From: Lineus longissimus
Taxonomy: Eukaryota; Nemertea; Pilidiophora; Heteronemertea; Lineidae
Direction of reading: 5' to 3'
Length of the DNA stretch: 64,000 bases
NCBI RefSeq assembly: GCF_910592395.1
Contig: NC_088313.1
Coordinates: forward strand, 10,702,937-10,766,936
Part shown: positions 1-14,000 of the stretch, piece by piece
Numbering within the stretch: position 1 is the first letter of the stretch
Layout of the letters: every line of letters starts with the position of its first letter
Position numbers and translations under genes: made by a program
The notes under the pieces: model-generated
What the model saw: only the letters and a program-made list of their open reading frames with translations
Database searches by the model: none
Told to the model about the DNA's origin: nothing

Positions 1-694
1 ACCTGAGACCACCTGACCAAGGGGTACATGTGTACTTAATTTGTGATCAATAGTCATTGCAGTTAAGAAACGTGCCATAGTTACGGCCTGACGGCCAATT
101 TACACCATTTGACCTCTGTGACCTTGACAAGAAGGTCAAATTAAAAACCTGTGTGACATATACTGTATGGTGGTTGGATGTACCCATGATATCAAATTGG
201 TGGCAATCGGGCAAGAAGTTAAGGAATAATCACATTTTTAAGGTTTTTGGATATTGCCCCCTGGTGGTCAAGTGGTGAATCATATTGGACCAAACTTCAG
301 TCCCTGAGATGACCTGACTAACGGGTAAATGTGTACCAAATTTGGTATCAATAGACATTGCAGTTTAGAAACGTGCCATCGTTACATCCTAACGGCCAAT
401 TTACACCATTTGACCTCTGTGACCTTGAAAAGGAGGTCAAATCAAAAACCCGGAGGATATATGATGCACCTTTGCTAGAAGTACCTACCATATTTTTTTC
501 AAAATTTCCCGACTACTATTAAGGGAGATATTGCATATTTTCACTTTTAACGTTTGGCCCCCTGGTGGCCAAACCATGAAACGAATCGGACCGAAACTTG
601 GTCTCCAAGGTGTCATTACATAAGGGTACATGTGTACCAAGTTTCAACTCAATAGCTCTAACAGTTACGAAACGTGCCCTGCTAACGGACGACG

Positions 695-729
<35 letters not shown>

Positions 730-777
730 ACGCCACGGTATGGGATAAGCTCACCTCTGCTAAGAGGTGAGCTAAAA
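1..777 (-). mobile_element. HINE-type element, copy 1 (cut by window edge)
   Basis: This is the 5' part of a repeat seen again, almost identical, at 1306-2428 and 29876-31018. Its 5' end is at 777: a hairpin with arms AGCTCACCTC/GAGGTGAGCT beside a short T-run (read on the minus strand), followed by a (GAC)n tract and then ~300-bp internal units. Each unit has a TGACCTCTGTGACCTTG block and a GCCCCCTGGTGG block. The end hairpins, internal microsatellite and lack of coding capacity fit Helentron-associated non-autonomous elements; that class is inferred. The 3' end lies outside the window. Confidence 0.7.
684..731. repeat. (GAC)n microsatellite inside HINE-type copy 1
   Basis: A run of GAC triplets just inside the 5' hairpin. 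The same tract recurs at the same place in the other copies (about 2335-2383, 30905-30972, 34065-34101) with different lengths. It makes arginine- or aspartate-rich spurious peptides and is not coding. Confidence 0.85.
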
Positions 778-1305
778 ATGCAGATAAAAGGGCAATTTTC
801 TGTCTTTTTTGACCCAAATTCTCATAATTTTCTCATGACGTGAGAACATCGAGAACGTCGTGGACAACGTCACGGCCTCATGAAAAAATTGTCGGAACTT
901 CGCGACGTCGTGGAAGTTCCGGCAACAATCAGGACAATGTGACGTCTGTATTGCACGAGAAATGATCCCGAGCATTCTCGTGCAATAAAATATTTTTATC
1001 GAATGGCTGTATTGCACGGTCAGGTCATGCGATAAATGTTTCATGTATCTTTTGCCAATTTCTCTAAAAAATAAGGTCTGCATAGTTATAAACCGCTGTG
1101 GTGTTTGTGATGTCTTATAAATAGCGGTCCCTGGTACATTGTCCGTAAGTTTGGATGAATTTGAAAGGATTTTTGAGTCATTTTTTGTAGGTTTTCATGG
1201 TCATGTCTGCCGGATCACTGCACTTAGGGTATATTATAAAATGTGTCGACTCCCATCCTGAGATTCAGGTTTTTGATACTCCTACGTTCCTACAAAACTC
1301 TGAGA
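778..1305. other. Single-copy spacer with a 13-bp hairpin and a TATA-like box
   Basis: No recognisable gene. It holds a hairpin with 13-bp perfect arms (949-961 and 975-987, core ATTGCACGAGAA), a TATAAATA box at 1116-1123, and a short open frame from ATG 1197 that runs into the next element. See the finding on an interrupted mini-unit. Confidence 0.4.
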
Positions 1306-2428
1306 ATGAAATGGCCAGGGCCATTGTGCTCACCTCATGTGGAGGAAAGATGGATAAAGAGCATGGTCTTGTGTCATGTAGTGTTAGGTTTGATGTAGGT
1401 CCAAGCAATTACAATTTCCCCAAAATGGCCAATTTACAGTACATTCGACCTCTGTGACCTTGAAAAGTAGGTCAAATCAAAGAAGACCCGGGTGACACAT
1501 TGAATGGATGTTAGAATTAGATGTACCTATGATATAAAATTGGTGCCAATCGGGCAAGTCATTACTAGGAATAATGGCATTTTGAAGAATTTAGGATTTG
1601 GCCCCCTCCCTGGAGGCCAAACGGCAAATCAGATCGCACCAAACTTCGGTACCTGAGATCACCTGACCAAGGGGTACATGTGTACTTAATTTGTGATCAA
1701 TAGTCATTGCAGTTAAGAAACATGCCATAGTTACGGCCTGACGGCGAATTTACGCCATTTGACCTCTGTGACCTTGACAAGAAGGTCAAATTAAAAACCT
1801 GTGTGACATATACTGTATGGTGGTTAGATGTACCCATGATATCAAATTGGTGGCAATCGGGCAAGAAGTTAAGGAATAATCACATTTTTAAGGTTTTTGG
1901 ATTTTGCCCCCTGGTGGTCAAGTGGTGAATCATATTGGACCAAACTTTGGTCCCTGAGATCACCTGACTAAGGGGTAAATGTGTACCAAATTTGGTATCA
2001 ATAGTCATTGCAGTTTAGAAACGTGCCATCGTTACATCCTAACGGCCAATTTACACCATTTGACCTCTGTGACCTTGAAAAGGAGGTCAAATCAAAAACC
2101 CGGAGGATATATGATGCACCTTTGCTAGAAGTACCTACCATATTTTTTTCAAAATTTCCCGACTACTATTAAGGGAGATATTGCATATTTTCACTTTTAA
2201 CGTTTGGCCCCCTGGTGGCCAAACCATGAAACGAATCGGACCGAAACTTGGTCTCCCAGGTGTCATTACATAAGGGTACATGTGTACCAAGTTTCAACTC
2301 GATAGCTCTAACAGTTACGAAACGTGCCCTGCTAACGGACGACGGACGACGACGACGACGACGACGACGACGGACGACGGACGCCACGGTATGGGATAAG
2401 CTCACCTCTGCTAAGAGGTGAGCTAAAA
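1306..2428 (-). mobile_element. HINE-type element, copy 2 (complete)
   Basis: Complete 1.12-kb copy. The 3' end at the left has an ATGGCC/GGCCAT hairpin and ends in AATGAA (TTCATT on the element strand). The 5' end at the right has the AGCTCACCTC hairpin beside a T-run. A single A flanks it on each side (1305 and 2429), so any target duplication is at most 1-2 bp. It carries GCCCCCTGGTGG at 1906 and 2207 and TGACCTCTGTGACCTTG at 1760 and 2061, with a C-start variant at 1446. It is nearly identical to the copy at 29876-31018, so it is a young family. Confidence 0.75.
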
Positions 2429-2992
2429 AGCATTAGAATCCACGGCGAATGGCGGCTGTTCCAATTACTTGACACACCCGTTCCCGTGTTGTATCATTCA
2501 ATAAAACGTTTTCTTTAACAAGTTCAATAAGGTTAATGACTTTAAAACGCTTTGATTTAATACTCTGTACCTATAATGCTATATTATGCTGTTACACATA
2601 CTGCTTCAGAGTATTTATTATGAAATTCATAAAAAACAGCGGCGGGAGACGCACAAACGGTGTCGGCTATATACGCAATCGACAATTGCAGTGCGGACGT
2701 AACAGAAAGCACAGGATATCAACAAATGATAGAGCGTGTTTGGATAACTTTGTTATTACATTCGCTTGTGACGCTTTGATTGGGCGCTTTTTTTTCTACC
2801 GCTACAATCCGTCTGAAGGGTATTTATTTCCCCAGGGGTTTGAAAGACTGCTGAAGCAGAGAATCACACAAATTAGAGCAAAACTTCGACTGAAAATACA
2901 CTTGAAATAGAGTAAATTCAATGGGGGAAACTATTGTGAGGTCATTAAATCATTGCTTACATTCTAGCCTGAATTTTGCTAAAAATACTTGC
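2429..2992. other. Single-copy spacer with an unassigned open frame
   Basis: An AATAAA signal lies at 2500-2505. A 124-codon frame opens at 2536 and closes at 2910 on the plus strand. It is basic, has no domain I recognise, and has no clear splice or promoter context. I do not call it a gene. Confidence 0.3.
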
Positions 2993-4914
2993 TTTTTGGC
3001 TCACCTGTGAGCAAACATGCATGCGATCACGCGTTATCGTCCATCGTTAAACCATAGTGGCACATTTCGTTACCACTAAAGCTACTGAACTCAAACTTGG
3101 TACACATGTACCCCTGGGTGACAGCTACTCAGCGTTCTCATGTAATTCATGATTTTGCCACCAGGGGGCCACACTTCCAAAGAGAAAGGAGATTTTTATG
3201 GTAGGTACTTCTAGCAAGGGTACATCACATATCCTAAGGATTTAGTTTTCACCTACTTTTCAAGGCCACTGAGGTCAAAATTTGTCGGCGGCACTGCCAT
3301 TAGACGATGGCGGCACATTATGTCAGTGCTTTAGCCAGAGACGTCAAATTGATACAAATGTACCCCTGTGCGAGAGACCAAATTGTGACATGTGATTCAT
3401 GCTTTGGCCACCAGGGGGCAAAACGTCAAAAGTGAAAATATGCGATCGCTCCTAACTGGTCAAAAAAATTTGAATAAAATATGGTAGGTACTTATAGCAA
3501 TGCTGCATCATATATCCTCCGGGTTTTTGGCTCACGTGTTAGCCTATGCGATAGCGTGTCGTCGTTAAACATTGGTGGCACGTTTTGTTACCGCTAAAGC
3601 TACGTTTTGTAACTGCTTTAGTTACAGATCCCTAACTTGGCACAAATGTACCACTTGGTGAACCCTACTCATAGACCGATCTGCGGTCTTTTATAATTCA
3701 CAGTTTTGCCACCAGAGGGCCAAACGTCCAAAGTTGAAATGTTTAATAACTCGTTTAATAGTGGTCCGATTTTCACGAGATTTTTATGGTAGGTACTTCT
3801 AGTAAGGGTTCATCACATAACCAACAGGTTCTTGATTTGACCTTCTTTTCAAGGTCACAGAAGTCAAAGTTTGCCAAATCACCGAGCGGTAGCACGTTTC
3901 CTTTCTATTTGAGCTAGAAGGTTCTAGACCAGTGTGGACATGTATCTAGTAACCCTCTATTCAACTCCTAAATTTTGGCCCATTCGGACAGCAGGTATGG
4001 CTGCCAGGCGACCATCTTGAATATCAAACAAAGTCCTATTACTCAAAAATTGGATTGCAACCAAATCTCATGTGATTATGTATCTATGTTATCTTTACTT
4101 TATCCCAAATTTTCAGTTGAATCTGGCCACCAACATCGTTGCCAGGCGGTCATCTTGAAAAATAAACAAAGTGCTAATGCTCCTAAACTAATGATCGGAT
4201 TGCAACCAAATTTTATGTGATTATGTATTATTATAATACATATGTATGTACTCATGTCAATAACTCAATGTAATCTGGTCAAGGAGAGGCAAAGATGACT
4301 ACAGAATAGGTCTAGTAAGGTCCCAAGGCCCGAGTGGCCTACACTAATGTTCTTTCTCGGCCATTTGCACGACTGGCTTATTGCCCGACCATATGGCTGG
4401 AACAAGGGAATATAGTCATATGGAGGTCAGCTAAATAGTTCCCTTAGCCCCTTGTCTGCTATTTCAAGGAGTGGCTCCGCTCTATACCCTGGACTTGTGC
4501 CTGTTGTGTCCACGAAGGTTTAGAGTAGAGGGGATTCAGAGCGCCAACTCTCTCCTACTGGTGCCTTGAAATTTTGCTTAGTGGCATGTGAAATTCCAAG
4601 TCTAGGCCAAGGCCTACATGACTATTGTATAAGAGCCTTTGGGAGTGGATTTGGAATTCTGCCTTCCTCTCCCCCTGATCCCCTCTGCCTGATCTCCAGT
4701 CCTACCAATCACACTAAATTGGATCTTGTATTCACAAAAGCCCATCATATTGACTATAGAACTGGTGTCATTGATAACTGTTGCTCCAACCATAAAATGA
4801 TACACACTGCTTTACCAATGTGCTAAACAGTGCCGTAAGCTAAAACCTTTTTGAACTTTATTCATGTTCAACCATAACACACACGTGAGCACATGGTCCA
4901 TGGACCATTTCATT
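2993..4914 (+). mobile_element. Older HINE-type element (composite)
   Basis: It starts with TTTTTGGCTCACCTGTGAGC and a cgtc-rich stretch, and ends with the hairpin ACATGGTCCATGGACCAT followed by TTCATT. A second start-like sequence (TTTTTGGCTCACGTG) lies at about 3524, so it may be two fused copies. It has CCACCAGGGGGC at 3158 and 3408 and CCACCAGAGGGC at 3709. The last 220 bp carry a LINE endonuclease remnant. It is more diverged than the 1.1-kb family. Confidence 0.6.
4704..4823 (+). pseudogene. Captured LINE endonuclease C-terminal fragment
   Basis: The open frame reads TNHTKLDLVFTKAHHIDY and then a degenerate SNHKMIHTALP. This matches the end of an APE-type LINE endonuclease, where LDLVFTN is followed by a catalytic SDH; here SDH has become SNH. 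The same stretch, better kept, is at 20341-20478, also just inside the 3' end of a HINE-type element. This points to capture by the family rather than two chance insertions. Confidence 0.5.
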
Positions 4915-6469
4915 ATTCCAACATACTTTTCAAGGTCATGGTGTTAAAATTGTCTGGCGGCACTATACCGTTAGAAATTTTAAATAGGTAAAACTTTAAT
5001 ATTATTTAATAAATGATAATAGTTTTAAATATACTTTTAAATAGGAAAAGTTTGCCAACTGGAAGTATTTTGTGGGAAACATTGCAAACCAGAAGTATTT
5101 TCTGGGACACGTCACGACATTGTGATTGGTCATGCACCTGTATTAAAAAGTTTTAAGCCTTTTCCCAGTTAAATAGGCAATATCTACTTGCCTATAACTT
5201 TTTCCCAGGGTTAATCGGCGACGAAAGCTTTCACAGCCAGATGGATATCCCAGCCTGTCAAACTGTGAAAATTCGTTGTAGGTTATGTGTGATAAATTCC
5301 TGGTTTGGGGGGTCTGAACAAAGTGGGCGCTTTTTTGCCGGTATTTTCACTGCGTCCCTACTTTTCGGGGCATATAGTTCAAACACACTCACATGAACCT
5401 GTCTGCATGCAGAGTGATATAAAAATGTCAAAATGTTTTGCCCAAAAGATCATACTAAATTCTTATATGATTTTTAAAAAATGTTGAATTCCCATCCAGT
5501 GGATAAAAAGGCAATTCAATTTTTTTTAAGGGACTACTTTCTTCTACAACTTCGACCGGAACTTTTAATTTACAGGTGCGTGACCGATTGTAGATCTGCT
5601 TATGTAACTGCTCAGGATTCATGGATTATAATCAGAGATAGATTTGTATCAACAAAGCCAGCTTTTTCTCCTGGCGCCTATAAGCATCTACTGGAATAAA
5701 AATGAACTGAATAAAAAGTATCATACATGTATTCATATCAATGTCTTGGTCATTCGTTTTTTAAAACTATATTGATTCCTTTTGTTACTTGGCTCAGATA
5801 GGTAAGATCAATTTCACCTTGACCCGGAGTATACATAGGCCTACAATAGAGCTCCTGGCGAGTTGGGGTGGACTGTCTTATATATACATGCTACACGCAA
5901 GACAGCCATGATTACTAGGACCTGTAGGGCAAAAAAATAGACTAACGTGTGACGTAGCCAGGAATATCGGTCAACATCTTTTAACGAAATAGTTCTGTAA
6001 GTGACGCCCAACTTTCAAGGTGTTGCAACCCGAAACTCTGTCTCAGTCGGAAGATATGCGTGATTTTATGTAAGGTCTCATTAGGGAGGTTTTTTTTATT
6101 CATGCGCCCCCCCCCTCACCGTAGTTCCTAAAATCATTGATTTCTCGGTCCTCACAGTATGTCAGTGTTGAGTCAGCAGTTGTTTTAGCAAAGACATGTT
6201 TTTTTGGAGTTTCTGAAATATGAGGCCAATAACTATTTTCTTACAGGGAATACTAAGTAGACCTTACGGTAGGTAAAGGTATCTTGAATGGTCATTGCAA
6301 AACATGACTTTGAAGAACCCTTGAACAGTTACGATATTAAGTATAAAATAATTCATAACGATCGCACTGATCATAAAATCGTAATTTATCACCGTCTTTC
6401 ATCCATTTAGACCTCCGTTTATAGTGTTCGCTTGCGCACTAAAATCCCTAGAAGAACCTGCCACTGAAG
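4915..6469. other. Intergenic, AT-rich, no gene seen
   Basis: Short TTTTAAATAGG motifs recur near 4977 and 5034. The part around 5135-5340 resembles 43140-43340 in the order of its blocks (TTTTTCCCAG, then GTGATAA, then GGGGTCTGAAC), so it is probably an old repeat. A poly-C tract lies near 6108. No open frame here looks like protein. Confidence 0.4.
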
Positions 6470-7700
6470 GACCGAATAACACACTGCCAGCTGCAAGTAC
6501 AGCTAGGACAATGTCGCCTCTTGTACCAAGTAAGACCAACTGTCAGCAACAGTCCAATATTAAACAGTGTCGCCTCTAGTAGGCCTACTAAATAAGACAA
6601 TAACACCTCCAATACAAAATAGGACAATGTCACCACCGGTACCAAATAAGACACTGTCGGTCTAAGTGCGACACGTGTCACCTCCTGTACTAAATTAGAC
6701 ACTGTTGGTTCTGATCCAGAGTAAGACACTGCCACATCTAGTACCGGATTAGAGACAGTAATGTCTACTACCAGATAAAACAACCTCCAGTACCAAATAA
6801 GATCAACTGTAAACAACACTCCAAGATGATACTTTATGTCGGGACAGAATCAGAAAAGGCAATGTCACTTCATGAACAAAGTAGGACAATGTCACCTCCA
6901 GTACCAAATAATACTGTGAGTTACGGTCTCATTAAGACAATGTCACCTCCTGTACCTGGTAGGATGCTGTCATCTAGTCCCAGATAATACAATGTCACCT
7001 CCAGTACCAAATAAGACCACTGTCAGCAATGATCCCAGAGGAGACAGTGTCAGCTCCAGTAACAGTGAAGACATCGTCAACGACACTCCAACATATTAAG
7101 ACCAATTCACCTACAGTTCCAGAAAATACAATCTAGTAACAAATAGGACAAACTGTAAGCAACAGTCCATGAAAAGGCCATGTCGATTCTAGTACCAAAT
7201 AAGAGACCGTCAGCTTCAGTGCAGAATACGACACTGCCAGCTACACTGCACACGATAAGACAATGTCGCCTGGCCTCCAGTAGCAGATAAGACATGTACA
7301 CTATCAGTAACTATCCGGATAAGATAACGTCTCCTCCCAGTCACAGCAACAGCCTAATAAAACAACAGTACCAGATAAGACGCTGTCCAGTGCGCCCGGT
7401 AGTTTCCATATCAGATGATGTCACCTCCACTTCCAGATACGATGGAGTACTAGTATGACACTCTCAGCTGCTTAAAGGACAATGTCACATCCAGCACCAG
7501 ATACGACACTTTCTATTACAGTTCAGTATATGATACAATGGGTGATATGAATAAAGACTAGCAAATGCTTTTGCATACTCCAGTACGAGATGAGACATTT
7601 TCGGCTACAGTCAAAGAGAAGACAGTGTCACTTCAAGTACGATATAAGACAATTTGACTTCCATCCATCTCCGCTACAGTACAAGATAAGACAATTTCAC
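6470..7700. repeat. Degenerate 27-bp minisatellite
   Basis: The unit is close to GACAATGTCACCTCCAGTAC plus CAAATAA and recurs about 40 times with heavy substitution and small indels. Successive GAC starts around 6620-6750 are mostly 27-28 bp apart. It lies just left of the 99-bp satellite but shares no evident unit with it. It gives spurious 9-residue repeats on the minus strand. Confidence 0.7.
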
Positions 7701-8044
7701 CTCCAAAACTGACACGTTGTCCACTTCTTCTAGGACCCCATAGCTATCACTAAAGACCTTCAAACTTTGCAGCCGCAATAAAAGCAAAATCTTCTCGGCG
7801 CTTATTAACATCTTCACGTTGCATCGTTGGTGGTTCAGGAAAAAAATCAATCCAACGCATAATGTCGTCATGCAGTTTTTATCCATACCAATTGGCTGAA
7901 ACTTGTTCCTTTTGTACTTGAAAGTCTATCTACACAATAAATTCGTGTTTATTTCGAACCTACGCTTGCTGGAATTTCGAAGTCAATTTTGAACGGACGT
8001 CGTTGGCCTTTAAAGCATTATATAAGTTGGCTTCTGTATCAATG
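7701..8044. other. Short spacer between two tandem arrays
   Basis: Nothing recognisable. It separates the 27-bp array from the degenerate left edge of the 99-bp satellite. Confidence 0.4.
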
Positions 8045-11000
8045 ATTTCTGGCTTGCTAATATTCAGATGCGATTGGTATCGATTGACTCGGCCCCGAAA
8101 AACAGTAAATGCATATCTAGGTCGGCTACCGTCACCAATGACGCAATGCGTGCTAAAATCAAGTGTGACATGTATTGATTGATTTCTACCTGATACCAAA
8201 CTGTACACTGGTATAGGTCAGCTACCGTCATGACCAATGACGTCAGGCGTACTGATACTGAAGTATGATATGTATTGATAGACATCTCCCGCAAGTCGGC
8301 TACCGTCGTAAACAACGACAGACGTCCTTATGATAAAGTATGATACGCATTGTTAGACTTCTCTAAGAGGCAAAACTATACCTGCAAATAGGTCGGCTTC
8401 CGTCACCAATGATGTCAGGCGTGCCAATATTGAAGTGTGATATGTATTAGTTGATTTCTCCCCGATACCAAACTGTATATACATATATAGGTCGGCTTCC
8501 GTCACCAATGACGTCAGGCGTGCCAATATTGAAGTGTGATATGTATTGGTTGATTTCTCCCCGATACCAAACTGTATATGCATATATAGGTCGGCTTCCG
8601 TCACCAATGACGTCAGACGTGCCAATATTGAAGTGTGATATGTATTGGTTGATTTTTCCCCGATACCAAACTGTATATACATATATAGGTTGGCTTCCGT
8701 CACCAATGACGTCAGGCGTGCCAATATTGAAGTGTGATATGTATTGGTCGATTTCTCCCTGATACCAAGCTGTACATACATATATAGGTTGGCTTCCGTC
8801 ACCAATGATGTCAGGCGTGCCAATATTGAAGTGTCATATATTGGTTGATTTCTCCCCGATACCAAACTGTACATACATAATATATAGGTCGACATCCGTC
8901 ACAATGACGTCAGGCGTGCCAATATTGAAGTGTGATATGTATTGGTTGATTTCTCCCTGATACCAAAATGTACATACATATATAGGTTGGCTTCCGTCAC
9001 CAATGACGTCAGGCGTGCCAATATTGAAGTGTGATATGTATTGGTTGATTTCTCCCCGATACCAAACTGTACATACATATATATGTTGGCTTCCGTCACC
9101 AATGACGTCAGGCGTGCCAATATTGAAGTGTGATATGTATTGGTTGATTTCTCCCCGATACCAAACTGTATATACATATATAGGTTGGCTTCCGTCACCA
9201 ATGACGTCAGGCGTGCCAATATTGAAGTGTGATATGTATTGGTTGATTTCTCCCCGATACCAAACTGTATATGCATATATAGGTCGGCTTCCGTCACCAA
9301 TGACGTCAGGCGTGCCAATATTGAAGTGTGATATGTATTGGTTGATTTCTCCCTAATACCAAACAGTACATACATATATAGGTTGGCTTCCGTCACCAAT
9401 GATGTCAGGCGTGCCAATATTGAAGTGTGATATGTATTGGTTGATTTCTCCCCGATACCAAACTCTACATACATAATATATAGGTCGACATCCGTCACAA
9501 TGACGTCAGGCGAGCCAATATTGAAGTGTGATATGTATTGGTTGATTTCTCCCTGACACCAAACTGTATATACGTATATAAGTCGACATCCGTCACCAAT
9601 GACGTCAGGCGTGCCAATATTGAAGTGTGATATGTATTGGTTGATTTCTCCCCGATACCAAACTGTATGTACATATATAGGTTGGCTTCCGTCACCAATG
9701 ACGTCAGGCGTGCCAATATTGAAGTGTGATATGCATTGGTTGATTTCTCCCTGATACCAAACAGTTTATACATATATAGGTTGGCTTCCGTCACCAATGA
9801 CGTCAGGCGTGCCAATATTGAAGTGTAATATTTATTGGTTGATTTCTCCCTGATACCAAACTGTATATACATATATAGGTTGGCTTCCGTCACCAATGAC
9901 GTCAGGCGTGCCAATATTGAAGTGTAATATGTATTGGTTGGTTTCTCCCCGATACCAAACTGTATATACATATATAGGTTGGCTTCCATCACCAATGACG
10001 TCAGGCATGCCAATATTGAAGTGTGATATGTATTGGTTGATTTCTCCCTGATACCAAAATGTACATACATATATAGGTTGGCTTCCGTCACCAATGACGT
10101 CAGGCGTGCCAATATTGAAGTGTGATATGTATTGGTTGATTTCTCCCTGATACCAAACTGTACATACATATATAGGTTGGCTTCCGTCACCAATGATGTC
10201 AGGCGTGCCAATATTGAAGTGTGATATGTATTGGTTGATTTCTCCCTGATACCAAACTGTACATACATATACAGGTCGGCTTCCGTCACCAATGACGTCA
10301 GGCGTGCCAATATTGAAGTGTGATAGGTATTGGTTCATTTCTCCCCGATACCAAACTGTATATACATATATAGGTTGGCTTCCGTCACCAATAACGTCAG
10401 GCGTGTCAATATTGAAGTGTGATATGTATTGGTTGATTTCTCCCTGATACCAAACTGTACATACAAATATAGGTTGGCTTCCGTCACCAATGATGTCAGG
10501 CGTGCCAATATTGAAGTGTGATATGTATTGGTTGATTTCTCCCCGATACCAAACTGTACATACATAATATATAGGTCGACATCCGTCACAATGACGTCAG
10601 GCGTGCCAATATTGAAGTGTGATATGTATTGGTTGATTTCTCCCTGACACCAAACTGTATATACGTAAATAAGTCGGCATCCGTCACCAATGACGTCAGG
10701 CGTGCCAATATTAAAGTGTGATATGTATTGGTTGATTTCTCCCTGATACCAAACTGTATGTACATATATAGGTTGGCTTCTGTCACCAATGACGTCAGGC
10801 GTGCCAATATTGAAGTGTGATATGCATAAGTTGATTTCTCCCTGATACCAAACTGTATATACATATATAGGTTGGCTTCCGTCACCAATGACGTCAGGCG
10901 TGCCAATATTGAAGTGTGATATGCATTGGTTGATTTCTCCCTGATACCAAACTGTATATACATATATAGGTTGGCTTCCGTCACCAATGACGTCAGGCGT

Positions 11001-14000
11001 GCCAATATTGAAGTGTGATATGTATTGGTTGATTTCTCCCCGATACCAAACTGTATATACATATATAGGTTGGCTTCCGTCACCGATGACGTCAGGCGTG
11101 CCAATATTGAAGTGTGATATGTATTGGTTGATTTCTCCCCGATACCAAACTGTATATGCATATATAGGTCGGCTTCCGTCACCAATGACGTCAGACGTGC
11201 CAATATTGAAGTGTGATATGTATTGGTTGATTTTTCCCCGATACCAAACTGTATATACATATATAGGTTGGCTTCCGTCACCAATGACGTCAGGCGTGCC
11301 AATATTGAAGTGTGATATGTATTGGTTGATTTCTCCCCGATACCAAACTGTACATACATATATAGGTTGGCTTCCGTCACCAATGACGTCAGGCATGCCA
11401 ATATTGAAGTGTGATATGTATTGGTCGATTTCTCCCCGATACCAAACTGTATATACATATATAGGTTGGCTTCCGTCACAAATGACGTCAGGCGTGCCAA
11501 TATTGAAGTGTGATATGTATCGGTTGATTTCTCCCTGATACCAAAATGTACATACATATATAGGTTGGCTTCCGTCACCAATGACGTCAGGCGTGCCAAT
11601 ATTGAAGTGTGATATGTATTGGTTGATTTTTCCCGATACCAAACTGTATATACATATATAGGTTGGCTTCCGTCACCAATGACGTCAGGCGTGCCAATAT
11701 TGAAGTGTGATATGTATTGGTTGATTGCTCCCTGATACCAAACTGTACATACATATATAGGTTGGCTTCCGTCACCAATGATGTCAGGCGTGCCAATATT
11801 GAAGTGTGATATGTATTGGTTGATTTCTCCCCGATACCAAACTGTACATACATAATATATAGGTCGACATCCGTCACAATGACGTCAGGCGTGCCAATAT
11901 TGAAGTGTGATATGTATTGGTTGATTTCTCCCTGACACCAAACTGTATATACGTATATAAGTCGGCATCCGTCACCAATGACGTCAGGCGTGCCAATATT
12001 GAAGTGTGATATGTATTGGTTGATTTCTCCCCAATACCAAACTGTATATACATATATAGGTTGGCTTCCGTCACCAATGACGTCAGGCGTGCCAATATTG
12101 AAGTGTGATATGTATTGGTTGATTTCTCCCCGATACCAAACTGTACATATATATATATAGGTTGGCTTCCGTCACCAATGACGTCAGGCGTGCCAATATT
12201 GAAGTGTGATATGTATTGGTTGATTTCTCCCTGATACCAAACTGTACATAAATATATAGGTCGGCATCCGTCACCAATGACGTCAGGTGTGCCAATATTT
12301 AAGTGTGATATGTATTGGTTGATTTCTCCCCGATACCAAACTGTATATACATATATAGGTTGGCTTCCATCACCAATGACGTCAGGCATGCCAATATTGA
12401 AGTGTGATATGTATTGGTCGATTTCTCCCCGATACCAAACTGTATATACATATATAGGTTGGCTTCCGTCACCAATGACGTCAGGCGTACCAATATTGAA
12501 GTGTGATATGTATTGGTTGATTTCTCCCCGATACCAAAATGTACATACATATATAGGTTGGCTTCCGTCACCAATGACGTCAGGCGTACCAATATTGAAG
12601 TGTGATATGTATTGGTCGATTTCTCCCCGATACCAAACTGTATATACATATATAGGTTGGCTTCCGTCACCAATGACGTCAGGCGTACCAATATTGAAGT
12701 GTGATATGTATTGGTTGATTTCTCCCTGATACCAAACTGTATATACATATATAAGTTGGCTTCCGTCACCAATGACGTCAGGCGTGCCAATATTGAAGTG
12801 TGATATGTATTGGTTGATTTCTCCCCGATACCAAACTGTATATACATATATAGGTTGGCTTCCGTCACCGATGACGTCAGGCGTGCCAATATTGAAGTGT
12901 GATATGTATTGGTTGATTTCTCCCCGATACCAAACTGTATAAGCATATATAGGTCGGCTTCCGTCACCAATGACGTCAGACGTGCCAATATTGAAGTGTG
13001 ATATGTCTTGGTTGATTTCTCCCCGATACCAAAATGTACATACATATATAGGTTGGCTTCCGTCACCAATGACGTCAGGCGTACCATTATTGAAGTGTGA
13101 TATGTATTGGTCGATTTCTCCCCGATACCAAACTGTATATACATATATAGGTTGGCTTCCGTCACCAATGACGTCAGGCGTACCAATATTGAAGTGTGAT
13201 ATGTATTGGTTGATTTCTCCCTGATACCAAAATGTACATACATATATAGGTTGGCTTCCGTCACCAATGACGTCAGGCGTGCCAATATTGAAGTGTGATA
13301 TGTATTGGTTGATTTTTCCCGATACCAAACTGTATATACATATATAGGTTGGCTTCCGTCACCAATGACGTCAGGCGTGCCAATATTGAAGTGTGATATG
13401 TATTGGTTGATTGCTCCCTGATACCAAACTGTACATACATATATAGGTTGGCTTCCGTCACCAATGATGTCAGGCGTGCCAATATTGAAGTGTGATATGT
13501 ATTGGTTGATTTCTCCCCGATACCAAACTGTACATACATAATATATAGGTCGACATCCGTCACAATGACGTCAGGCGTGCCAATATTGAAGTGTGATATG
13601 TATTGGTTGATTTCTCCCTGACACCAAACTGTATATACGTATATAAGTCGGCATCCGTCACCAATGACGTCAGGCGTGCCAATATTGAAGTGTGATATGT
13701 ATTGGTTGATTTCTCCCCAATACCAAACTGTATATACATATATAGGTTGGCTTCCGTCACCAATGACGTCAGGCGTGCCAATATTGAAGTGTGATATGTA
13801 TTGGTTGATTTCTCCCCGATACCAAACTGTACATACATATATATAGGTTGGCTTCCGTCACCAATGACGTCAGGCGTGCCAATATTGAAGTGTGATATGT
13901 ATTGGTTGATTTCTCCCTGATACCAAACTGTACATAAATATATAGTTCGGCATCCGTCACCAATGACGTCAGGCGTGCCAATATTGAAGTGTGATATGTA

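Noticed and set aside
598-843. Arginine-rich peptides at (GAC)n tracts (also 2169-2405 and 30705-31067)
   Set aside because: Frames across a microsatellite in HINE-type copies; the tract length varies among copies.
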